A DNA stretch of 64,000 nt, taken from NCBI RefSeq assembly GCF_030297595.1, contig NZ_AP028138.1:744001-808000 (forward strand), read 5' to 3'. Every line of letters begins with the position of its first letter. The first letter of the stretch is position 1. Both the position numbers and the translations under genes were made by a program. Positions 57,435 through 64,000 of this stretch are shown one piece after another. This DNA comes from Polynucleobacter sp. HIN7. GTDB lineage: Bacteria > Pseudomonadota > Gammaproteobacteria > Burkholderiales > Burkholderiaceae. The notes under the pieces were generated by a model. The model was not told the origin of the DNA. It worked only from the letters and a program-made list of their open reading frames with translations, and did not search any database.

Positions 57435-58103
57435 ATGATTCACGGAATTCAAATCAACCCACGGCACGAACCTACCGAATTAGGCATTCATGCGCTGCGT
57501 GGTATGCCATCCACCGTGATAAGCGATATGTTGGGACGCACCCTGGTTGCCAAGGGTATTCTGCCGATTCATCGCGCGCCAATGTCGGTCTGCGGTAATG
57601 CCTTCACCATTAAAGTTCATACAGCAGATAACCTCATGGTTCACAAAGCATTACAAATGGTGCGCCCAGGGGATGTGATGGTGATTGATGCCGAGGGCGA
57701 TACCGGTTGCGCGGTGATTGGTGAGATCTTGACGCGCGTTGCTAAAAGTCGCGGCGTCGTCGGTATCGTTGTCGATGGTGCAGTGCGCGATGTCGATGCG
57801 CTCGAGGAGTTAGCCTTCCCATGCTGGGCACGTGGTATTAGTTTGCGTGGCCCCTTAAAGGATGGACCAGGCGCAATTAATATACCCGTCTCCATCGGCG
57901 GGATGATTGTCAACCCTGGAGACATTATCTTGGGTGATCGCGACGGCGTGATTGCTGTTCCTCCAACTCTTGCTGCAGAAGCAGCCCGTCTTGGCCAAGA
58001 AAAGATCAAGCAAGAACAAGAGATTCTCAAAACAATCGAAGCCGGAACTTATGCGGCACCATGGGTTGATGAGCTACTCATCAAAAAAGGGGTGAAGCTT
58101 TAA
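57435..58103 (+). CDS. RraA-family protein (4-hydroxy-4-methyl-2-oxoglutarate aldolase-like)
   Basis: A 222-residue protein. ISDMLGRTLVAKG is the N-terminal loop, GDVMVIDAEGDTGCAVIGEILTRVAKSRGVVGIVVDGAVRDVDALEEL the central core with conserved Arg-Asp, and VNPGDIILGDRDGVIAVPP the C-terminal strand. Family members are aldolases or regulators of RNase E. The presence of other small-acid genes nearby favours an aldolase. It ends against the stop of convergent apt. Confidence 0.88.
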   Translation: MIHGIQINPRHEPTELGIHALRGMPSTVISDMLGRTLVAKGILPIHRAPMSVCGNAFTIKVHTADNLMVHKALQMVRPGDVMVIDAEGDTGCAVIGEILTRVAKSRGVVGIVVDGAVRDVDALEELAFPCWARGISLRGPLKDGPGAINIPVSIGGMIVNPGDIILGDRDGVIAVPPTLAAEAARLGQEKIKQEQEILKTIEAGTYAAPWVDELLIKKGVKL

Positions 58104-58622
58104 TTACAAAGCGATCACGCAGCGATTGGCAATCCCCGCTTGGCTTAAAACCTGAGAACCATTCAAACCAGCAATCTCAAGAACGCAAACCGCTGCAGCA
58201 ACTTGCGCTCCGGTTTTCTGAACAAGACGCGCAGCTGCGGCGATAGTGCCGCCAGTCGCTAAAACGTCATCAACGATCAGCACCGAAGCCCCGGGCTGCA
58301 AAATATGTTTACTGATCTCAAGAGTATCTGATCCGTACTCTAAGCCATAGGATTCTTGATGGATATCGGGCGGTAATTTGTTGGGCTTGCGGACCATCAC
58401 GAACCCTTTATGAAGATGAGTGGCAAGTGCCGAGGCAAAAATAAAGCCCCGGGACTCAATCCCCAAAATATAGTCAAAGGAGTACTCAGTGCTATGCTTA
58501 CCTAGCGATTGAACGGTATAAGCAAAGGCATCTGCATTGGCGAGTAGGGGAGCAATGTCCCGAAATACGATCCCAGGCTTCGGAAAGTCCAAAATGCCGG
58601 GCAAGTAGTCTTCAAGCTTCAT
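58104..58622 (-). CDS. apt: adenine phosphoribosyltransferase
   Basis: A 172-residue type I PRTase that salvages adenine to AMP. KLEDYLPGILDFPKPGIVFRDIAPLL is the typical APRT N-terminus. The PRPP-binding loop is VLIVDDVLATGGTIAAAARLV. The ATG at 58622 gives the expected start (TTG at 58637 is less likely). It is divergent from the nucleosidase at 58640, so the two purine-salvage genes may share a control region of only 17 bp. Confidence 0.95.
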   Translation of the reverse strand: MKLEDYLPGILDFPKPGIVFRDIAPLLANADAFAYTVQSLGKHSTEYSFDYILGIESRGFIFASALATHLHKGFVMVRKPNKLPPDIHQESYGLEYGSDTLEISKHILQPGASVLIVDDVLATGGTIAAAARLVQKTGAQVAAAVCVLEIAGLNGSQVLSQAGIANRCVIAL

Positions 58623-58639
58623 CCGTTTAGAATCCAATC

Positions 58640-59206
58640 ATGACTATCGAACACCCCATCTTACTAGTAGTTGCTCTTAAGAATGAACTTGAGGCAATTA
58701 CCATTCCAAAAAACATTGCAGTGGCATACACCGGAATCGGCAAAATCAATGCGGCTACGGTTACTCAAAGTGCGATTATTCATTATCAACCCAGATTGAT
58801 CATTAACTTTGGAACTGCCGGAGGATTGAATCCCAAGCTCAGTGAGTTAGTAGCGATTGGACGTGTGATTCAGCGCGATATGAATGCGCAGCCCCTGGCA
58901 CCTCGTGGCATCACCCCGTTTTGCACCAAACCCGCCGAATATCTATCTGAGTCGGGTAAATATACCTGTGGCACTGGAGATAGCTTCGTAACCAGCACGG
59001 ACCCTTGGTTGATCGAGCAGAAGGTTGATGTGGTGGATATGGAGTTATTTGCGATTGCGGCAATCGCCCATCAGCACCAAATCCCTTGGCGCTCATATAA
59101 ATTTATCAGTGATGCCGCCGATGATCAGGCAGGTGAGCAGTGGCACGAGAAAATAAACCATGGGGAAGAGCTATTCTTGGAAGAGCTCAAACAGTTACTA
59201 TCTTGA
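58640..59206 (+). CDS. nucleosidase, MTA/SAH-nucleosidase or purine-nucleoside phosphorylase-like
   Basis: A 188-residue PNP/UDP-family protein, shorter than E. coli Mtn. LIINFGTAGGLNPKLSELVAIG is the ribose/phosphate region, VDMELFAIAAIAHQH carries the D-M-E ribose motif, and FISDAADDQAG provides the catalytic Asp. It releases a purine base from a nucleoside; with apt adjacent, adenine recycling is likely. The stop TGA overlaps an in-frame TTG of the next gene. Confidence 0.83.
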   Translation: MTIEHPILLVVALKNELEAITIPKNIAVAYTGIGKINAATVTQSAIIHYQPRLIINFGTAGGLNPKLSELVAIGRVIQRDMNAQPLAPRGITPFCTKPAEYLSESGKYTCGTGDSFVTSTDPWLIEQKVDVVDMELFAIAAIAHQHQIPWRSYKFISDAADDQAGEQWHEKINHGEELFLEELKQLLS

Positions 59207-59214
59207 TCGGACCC

Positions 59215-59667
59215 ATGCTCAATCGACCCATTCTCTTGCTAACTGCAGGACTATTTCTTCATGGAAATGGATGGGCAAACGAAGAAACCGCTAAGGTTTC
59301 CAAAACGATACGCGTCAAGCCAATTCCGATGGAAAGCGCAAAGACCATTATTGGTCAAGACTTTCGTTACCCCAGTGGAACGCCCCAGATTCAGGTCTTT
59401 GAGATTGAGATTCCTCCGGGTCAGCAAACCACATTGCATCGCCATGCCATACCACTCTTTGCCTATATCGCTAGCGGAGACCTAGAACTTGATTACGGCA
59501 GCAAGGGCAAAAAGATTATGCGATCTGGCACCTCGTTTGTGGAAGCCATCAACTGGTGCCACTTTGGTAAGCCCCTGGGTAATCAGTCCGTTAGAATCAT
59601 TGCTGTTTATCTTGGACAAAAAAATCCAGACCTCGCGATTTCAGAAGACTGTACAAAACCCGATTAG
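59215..59667 (+). CDS. exported cupin-domain protein
   Basis: A 150-residue protein with a signal peptide (MLNRPILLLTAGLFLHGNGWANEE, cleavage near GWA-NEE). The cupin motif 1 region is IEIPPGQQTTLHRHAIPLFAYIASGDLELDYG (His-x-His), and GTSFVEAINWCHFGKPLGNQ is motif 2 with the second His. It probably binds a metal in the periplasm. The ATG at 59215 is chosen; TTG at 59203 overlaps the nucleosidase stop. Confidence 0.75.
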   Translation: MLNRPILLLTAGLFLHGNGWANEETAKVSKTIRVKPIPMESAKTIIGQDFRYPSGTPQIQVFEIEIPPGQQTTLHRHAIPLFAYIASGDLELDYGSKGKKIMRSGTSFVEAINWCHFGKPLGNQSVRIIAVYLGQKNPDLAISEDCTKPD

Positions 59668-59675
59668 GACGATTC

Positions 59676-60368
59676 ATGAGCACATCATTTGTTATTCCAG
59701 CCCCAGTTACTCCATCTTTGCCCGTTGTGGGTGATAGCAAGCGCTTTCCCGTCAATCGCATCTACTGCGTTGGGCGCAATTACGCTGATCACGCCCGTGA
59801 GATGGGTCATGACCCCGACCGCGAGCCACCATTCTTTTTCATGAAGCCCGCGACCGCGGTTGTGACCGATGGTCATGACATGGCTTATCCGGCTTTATCC
59901 AAGGATGTTCACCACGAGTTAGAAATGGTTGTCGCTTTGGGTAAAGGTGGAGCGAACATTCCTGTAGACCAAGCCTTAGATCATGTGTGGGGCTATGGTT
60001 TGGGACTCGACATGACCCGTCGTGATTTGCAAGGCGAAGCCAAAAAAATGGGTCGTCCTTGGGATACTGGTAAAGCCTTTGATCAGTCCGCGCCATGCTC
60101 GGCCTTAGTACCTGTAAGTCAATGCGGACATTTATCCAAGGGTCGTATTTACCTGACGGTGAACGGTCAAGTGAAGCAAGACGGTGATCTTGCGATGATG
60201 ATTTGGAATGTACCGGAGACGATTGCCTACTTGTCCACGCTCTTTACCCTAATGCCAGGCGATTTAATCTTCTCAGGAACCCCTGCAGGAGTTGCTGCGG
60301 TCAAACGCGGTGATGTATTGGAGGGCCATGTAGATGGCTTACCGACTCTCCAAACCAAAATTGTGTAA
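59676..60368 (+). CDS. fumarylacetoacetate hydrolase-family protein
   Basis: A 230-residue FAH-domain protein: IYCVGRNYADHAREMGHDPDREPPFFFMKPATAVV and HHELEMVVALGKGG (metal-binding Glu residues) followed by GYGLGLDMTRRDLQGEAKKMGRPWDTGKAFD. Members hydrolyse or decarboxylate 2-oxo acids such as acylpyruvates. Nearby CoA-transferase, hydratase and RraA-like genes point to acid breakdown, but the substrate cannot be set. Confidence 0.9.
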   Translation: MSTSFVIPAPVTPSLPVVGDSKRFPVNRIYCVGRNYADHAREMGHDPDREPPFFFMKPATAVVTDGHDMAYPALSKDVHHELEMVVALGKGGANIPVDQALDHVWGYGLGLDMTRRDLQGEAKKMGRPWDTGKAFDQSAPCSALVPVSQCGHLSKGRIYLTVNGQVKQDGDLAMMIWNVPETIAYLSTLFTLMPGDLIFSGTPAGVAAVKRGDVLEGHVDGLPTLQTKIV

Positions 60369-60372
60369 GGCT

Positions 60373-60756
60373 TTAGAGCTCAGACTGGTTCTCGAGCGCA
60401 AATAATTTGAGGGTATCAAAATCCACATGGTCAAGTGCATTGATGTGGGTACTCTCTAGTTTAAGGAGTGGTGCACAGCCATTCGCTAGAGCCTCTTGCC
60501 AGCGAGTAATGCACAAACACCATTGATCACCCGCTTTAAGCCCCGGAAAGTTCCACTCTGGTCTCGGGGTAATCAGATCATTGCCCCGCTGATGACTAAA
60601 TTCCAGAAATTCATCGCTCATGATTGCGCATACCAAATGCAAGCCAACATCCTCGTCATTGGTCTTGCAGCAACCATCCCGAAAGAAGCCAGTGAGCGGA
60701 TCAAACGAGCAGGGCACGAGTGGCTCACCAAAGACATTGCGCACAATCTCAGGCAT
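60373..60756 (-). CDS. DUF2237-family protein
   Basis: A 127-residue protein. MPEIVRNVFGEPLVPCSFDPLTGFFRDGCCKTNDEDVGLHLVCAIMSDEFLEFSHQRGNDLITPRPEWNFPGLKAGDQWCLCITRWQEA is the conserved core with several Cys and GDQWCLC. No function is known. It is 9 bp downstream of the enoyl-CoA hydratase-like gene and on the same strand. Confidence 0.85.
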   Translation of the reverse strand: MPEIVRNVFGEPLVPCSFDPLTGFFRDGCCKTNDEDVGLHLVCAIMSDEFLEFSHQRGNDLITPRPEWNFPGLKAGDQWCLCITRWQEALANGCAPLLKLESTHINALDHVDFDTLKLFALENQSEL

Positions 60757-60765
60757 TTGTTCTCC

Positions 60766-61551
60766 TTACTTCCCTTGCCAATTGGGAGGGCGACCACTTA
60801 AAAATGCCGTTACACCCTCTTTAAAGTCTGCGCTGCCGTACACCTCGGTAATTAAATCATCGCAATTCGGTAATGAATGTCCGATCACGCGCGCCATGAT
60901 GAGTTTGGATGCCTTTTGAGTAATTGGTGCTAGAGCAGCTAATTGCTTTGCAAGATCCATACTCATCCGCTCAAGATCCTCTGATTCACCAGTTTGATAG
61001 ACAAATCCCTGTGTCAAAAGCTCTTGCGCCGAGATTAACTCAGCAAGTAAAAGCATGCGTTTTGTGATAGCGACCCCAAGATGGGCCGTTAACCAGGCGA
61101 TATTGCTCGGCGAGAGGGTATTGCCAAGTGTGCGTGCAATTGGTACTCCAAATTTTGCAGTTGGAGTCGCTATCCGAAAATCACACAAAGCCGCAATTGC
61201 TAAGCCACCGCCAACTGCGAGTCCATCAATAACTGCAATCGTTGGTATGGGTAGTTGTTGAAGAGGCCCCAAATAGTGATCAATCATGCGCTCATACTGA
61301 ACCCCATCGGCACCACCTTGAAAGGATTGAAACTGGGCAATATCACTACCCGAGACAAAGGATTTACCACCAATCCCTCGCAAAATAGCGACTCGCACAG
61401 AAGGATTTTGTGCAAGCTCTAAACAAATCGTGCGCAATTGCTCATACATCGCCTGCGTCATCGCATTACGCGCTTGGGGATGATCAAAAAAGATATGTGC
61501 GATCGAGTCCTTAATCTCGCAATACACCCGAGCATTGATTGCATCACTCAT
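60766..61551 (-). CDS. enoyl-CoA hydratase/isomerase-family protein
   Basis: A 261-residue crotonase-fold protein. ILRGIGGKSFVSGSDIAQFQSF and AVIDGLAVGGGLAIAALCDFRIAT supply the oxyanion-hole loops. The catalytic Glu pair of classical hydratases is not clearly conserved, so hydratase or another crotonase activity is possible. It starts within the end of the CaiB/BaiF gene (4 bp overlap), so the two act in one pathway. Confidence 0.88.
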   Translation of the reverse strand: MSDAINARVYCEIKDSIAHIFFDHPQARNAMTQAMYEQLRTICLELAQNPSVRVAILRGIGGKSFVSGSDIAQFQSFQGGADGVQYERMIDHYLGPLQQLPIPTIAVIDGLAVGGGLAIAALCDFRIATPTAKFGVPIARTLGNTLSPSNIAWLTAHLGVAITKRMLLLAELISAQELLTQGFVYQTGESEDLERMSMDLAKQLAALAPITQKASKLIMARVIGHSLPNCDDLITEVYGSADFKEGVTAFLSGRPPNWQGK

Positions 61552-62774
61552 GCAGCAAATGCACCCTGTGCGCGTAGTGATTCAATTTGATCCGAAGTAA
61601 ATCCAGCCTGCTCTAAAACCTCTTGGGTATGCTCGCCCAATAGGGGAGGATGACGACGAATTTGCTGCGGGGTGCCTTGCATCTTGACCGCAAAGCCGAT
61701 GTTCGGAACTTTGCCCTCCAGCGGATGATCAATCTCAATCTTCATTTGGCGATGCTTACCATGCTCGCTCTCAAAAGCCTGCGGATAATCTAAGATTGGC
61801 CCAGCCGGAATTCCCTCAGCTAACATCAGATCAATCCACTCACTTGCATCTTTATTAGCAAAGGATTTTTCAAGTTCAGTGATTAGTGCTTGGCGATGAC
61901 CGAGTCGACCAGCAATCGTTTGGTAATCAGGGTTCTGTAACAGATCTGGTCGAGCCAAGATGTCACAGAGTTTTTGCCAAAGCTTGTTATTCGTGGCACC
62001 CATCACGAAGTAACCATCTTTTGCTTTCACAGCTTGATAAGGCGCGGTCATACGGTTGGCCGTACCCAGTGCAATAGGAGGTTGACCGGTGCCCCAGTAC
62101 TCGGAGGTATCCCAAATCGAGAATGCCAGCGCTGAATCAAATAAGGAAGCGTCAATGTATTGACCCTGGCCCGTGTTCTTGGCGCCAATATACGCTGACA
62201 GAGCCGCATAGACCGCAAAGAGTGCGCAGCCAATATCAGCAACGGGAACACCGGCTTTGACGGGTTTGCCATCGCCATGGCCGGTCACACTCATTACTCC
62301 GGACATCGCTTGAGCCATTAAATCAAAACCAGGACGCTCTGCCCATGGACCACTTTGGCCAAAACCCGAGATGCTGACGTATACCAGTGCGGGATTGATG
62401 ATGCGCATTGCCTCGTAACCAACACCCAGCCGTTTCATGACGCCCGGGCGATAGTTCTCCACCAAAATATCAGCGTCCTTGGCCAACTCAAACAAAATCT
62501 CTTTGCCAGCATCGGACTTCAGATTAATCGCAATGCTGCGTTTATTGCGATTCATGTTCAAAAAGCCCATGCTATCGGGGCCTTTCATCTTAAAACCCAT
62601 GGCACCACGGGTTTGGTCACCTGAGCCTGGTGGCTCGACCTTGATGACATCGGCGCCCATATCGGCGAGCAACATACAGCAGTAGGGGCCCGCCATGACT
62701 TGACTCACATCAAGAACCTTAACACCGGCGAGGGGTAGAGGACGATTAGTTTGGGATGTAGAGGAATTCATCAT
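61548..62774 (-). CDS. CaiB/BaiF-family CoA transferase (family III)
   Basis: A 408-residue family III CoA transferase. LAGVKVLDVSQVMAGPYCCMLLADMGADVIKVEPPGSGDQTRG is the N-terminal Rossmann region, MNRNKRSIAINLKSDAGKEILFELAKDADILVENYRPGVMKRLGVGYE carries the conserved Asn/Arg, and GHGDGKPVKAGVPVADIG follows. The enzyme transfers CoA between an acyl-CoA and a free acid; the acid is unknown. It heads the leftward CaiB-hydratase-DUF2237 group. Confidence 0.9.
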   Translation of the reverse strand: MMNSSTSQTNRPLPLAGVKVLDVSQVMAGPYCCMLLADMGADVIKVEPPGSGDQTRGAMGFKMKGPDSMGFLNMNRNKRSIAINLKSDAGKEILFELAKDADILVENYRPGVMKRLGVGYEAMRIINPALVYVSISGFGQSGPWAERPGFDLMAQAMSGVMSVTGHGDGKPVKAGVPVADIGCALFAVYAALSAYIGAKNTGQGQYIDASLFDSALAFSIWDTSEYWGTGQPPIALGTANRMTAPYQAVKAKDGYFVMGATNNKLWQKLCDILARPDLLQNPDYQTIAGRLGHRQALITELEKSFANKDASEWIDLMLAEGIPAGPILDYPQAFESEHGKHRQMKIEIDHPLEGKVPNIGFAVKMQGTPQQIRRHPPLLGEHTQEVLEQAGFTSDQIESLRAQGAFAA

Positions 62775-62828
62775 GGCATTCTAAACACAAAACCATTTTT
62801 TGTTTGTGCACATCCGTCTATTAAAATA

Positions 62829-62993
62829 ATGAGTATGTATATGTTTTTACCTTTTGTGATTGCATTACTAGCCGCCATCTTCATTTGGTTTGAGAAGCGC
62901 GTACTTGGATTGCTGTTTGCATTCGCTAGCGCTGTGATCACGGTCGCATGGTTCTTGCATCATGCCTCCGACAAACTCAATATTAGTCTATGA
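62829..62993 (+). CDS. DUF5993-family small membrane protein
   Basis: A 54-residue protein: MSMYMFLPFVIALLAAIFIWFEKRVLGLLFAFASAVITVAWFLHHASDKLNISL, with two transmembrane helices. The stop overlaps the dsbB start (ATGA). Small DUF5993 proteins are commonly found next to dsbB-like genes, which suggests a functional link with membrane disulfide chemistry. Confidence 0.83.
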   Translation: MSMYMFLPFVIALLAAIFIWFEKRVLGLLFAFASAVITVAWFLHHASDKLNISL

Positions 62994-63553
62994 GTAAGCT
63001 AACCTTACCATCGCTTAGTGGCCTGGGGAACATTGTTCTCTTACTGGTCATTAATTTGGTGCTTACTCTGGCATTTTTGGATCAATTCATCAATCATGAT
63101 TTGCCATGCCCACTATGCATTCTGCAGCGCATGGGCTTTATCTTAATTGGACTGATGTTCTTGCTCAATATCCGTTCAGGTGCGCAGCCTGCGCATTACG
63201 GATTTGCCATTCTGTTTGCGATCTTGGGGTTGTCAGTCTCCCTGCGCCAAATACTTCTGCATGTTGCCCCTGATGATCTGGGTTATGGCGACACCTTCTT
63301 TCGTCTGCATTTTTACACCTGGGCCTTTGTTGGATTTGTCTCCTTGATGATTAGTATTGCAATTCTGTTAATCATTCCGGATCGTGGCACCCGCAGCCGC
63401 CATTGGTTTGCGCAGTTTATCTGTTTGTGGTTCATCCTTTTGTTAGTGGGTAATGTAATCTCGACCTTATCCATTTGCGGTTTAGGTGCTTGCGCAGACA
63501 ACCCATTGCACTATGACGGTATTACGCAGCTGCGCCAGTGGCTCACGAAGTAA
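62990..63553 (+). CDS. dsbB: disulfide bond formation protein B
   Basis: A 187-residue inner-membrane quinone reductase that reoxidises DsbA. Four membrane helices; the first periplasmic Cys pair is C40-P-L-C43 (DLPCPLCILQRMG), and the second pair lies in SICGLGACADNPLHYDG. It overlaps DUF5993 by 4 bp (ATGA). Confidence 0.92.
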   Translation: MSKLTLPSLSGLGNIVLLLVINLVLTLAFLDQFINHDLPCPLCILQRMGFILIGLMFLLNIRSGAQPAHYGFAILFAILGLSVSLRQILLHVAPDDLGYGDTFFRLHFYTWAFVGFVSLMISIAILLIIPDRGTRSRHWFAQFICLWFILLLVGNVISTLSICGLGACADNPLHYDGITQLRQWLTK

Positions 63554-63559
63554 GTTGCT

Positions 63560-64000
63560 TTGAAACGACTCTTTATCATCGGCGCACTTGTATTTGGGCT
63601 ATGTTCTGCAGCGCAAGCGGAACGCATCTGGCCACGCGATACCATTCGTATCGTGGTGAGTTTTCCTCCAGGCGGTGCACCCGATACCTTGGCACGCGTT
63701 CTGGCAGAGGATTGGCAAAAAACCTTGAACGTAGCAATCGTTGTCGAAAACCGTCCTGGACACGGCGGTAATATTGGAGCCGATCAGGTAGCTAAGAGTG
63801 CGCCCGACGGCTATACCTTGCTGATTGGTACCGTAGGGATTCATGCGATTAATGGCGCCCTTTATGAAAAACTCTCTTACGATCCCGTTGCTGATTTCAC
63901 CCCAATTAGTTTCTTGGCGAGCACCCCAAACGTACTAATTGTGAGTAAGCAACTTGGCGTGCAGTCACTCAAGGACCTAATTGCTCTAGCCAAAGCAAAA
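63560..64000 (+). CDS. Bug/TctC-family substrate-binding protein (3' end outside window)
   Basis: 147 codons are visible from a TTG at 63560, running off the right edge. The signal peptide ends near AAQA-ERIW. WPRDTIRIVVSFPPGGAPDTLARVLAEDWQKTLNVAIVVENRPGHGGNIGADQVAKSAPDGYTLLIG is typical of Bug proteins, periplasmic receptors of tripartite tricarboxylate transporters or orphan solute binders. The ligand cannot be told from this part. An ATG start is not available in frame near the signal peptide. Confidence 0.88.
   Translation, partial: MKRLFIIGALVFGLCSAAQAERIWPRDTIRIVVSFPPGGAPDTLARVLAEDWQKTLNVAIVVENRPGHGGNIGADQVAKSAPDGYTLLIGTVGIHAINGALYEKLSYDPVADFTPISFLASTPNVLIVSKQLGVQSLKDLIALAKAK

Overview
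The window is a dense stretch of chromosome from a free-living betaproteobacterium, most likely Burkholderiales and close to Polynucleobacter. This is inferred from the protein families, their order (pheS-pheT-ihfA-merR, dapA-bamC, cysE-trmJ/suhB, sucA-sucB-lpdA-zapE), moderate GC and very short intergenic gaps. No rRNA, insertion sequence, prophage module or CRISPR array is visible. Three tRNAs are present: Val-GAC, Pro-GGG and Ser-GCT.

Layout. Positions 1-8600 hold a truncated WrbA flavoprotein, a YihY-type membrane protein, aroC, an MFS carrier, ETF-ubiquinone oxidoreductase, both subunits of a 3-oxoacid CoA-transferase, and an unusual one-polypeptide fusion of a cation-diffusion-facilitator metal exporter with an alpha/beta hydrolase. 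Positions 8600-18300 are an information-processing block: relA, tRNA-Val, thrS, infC (starting at a rare ATC codon), rpmI, rplT, pheS, pheT, ihfA, a MerR-like regulator and tRNA-Pro. Positions 18300-20770 contain two small enzymes, a strongly AT-rich spacer ahead of an H-NS-family gene, and a leftward helix-turn-helix/receiver-like regulator whose upstream region carries two palindromes. Positions 20770-32160 run rightward: sucA-sucB-lpdA, zapE, a PHP phosphoesterase, trpS, a methyltransferase, dapA and bamC. Positions 32160-39100 are mostly leftward (lipoprotein, JmjC hydroxylase, cysE, trmJ, lpxH, ppiB, TPR lipoprotein), with an SlyD-like isomerase and suhB on the other strand. Positions 39100-44900 carry cysS, a DNA glycosylase, accA, tilS, lysC and tRNA-Ser.

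Positions 44900-57400 are the accessory-looking part. They hold many small or uncharacterised genes: DUF2256, short membrane proteins, a stand-alone BLUF photoreceptor, a PIN-domain protein overlapping a small Trp-rich protein, a holin-like membrane protein, a DUF3445 heme protein, and a LON/Smr/DUF6352 group. Between 49115 and 49306 on the minus strand lies a candidate structured small RNA with its own sigma-70-like promoter, several hairpins and an intrinsic terminator. I consider this the best candidate for something undescribed. Positions 57400-64000 carry small-acid metabolism (RraA-like, FAH-family, CaiB/BaiF CoA-transferase, enoyl-CoA hydratase, a truncated Bug-type binding protein), purine salvage (apt, a nucleosidase) and a DUF5993-dsbB pair.

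Together the genes cover the 2-oxoglutarate dehydrogenase step, NAD-type isocitrate dehydrogenase, amino-acid and fatty-acid entry steps, the stringent response, translation and envelope assembly, as expected for a streamlined freshwater heterotroph. All functional names come from recognising sequence motifs by eye; no database search was run.
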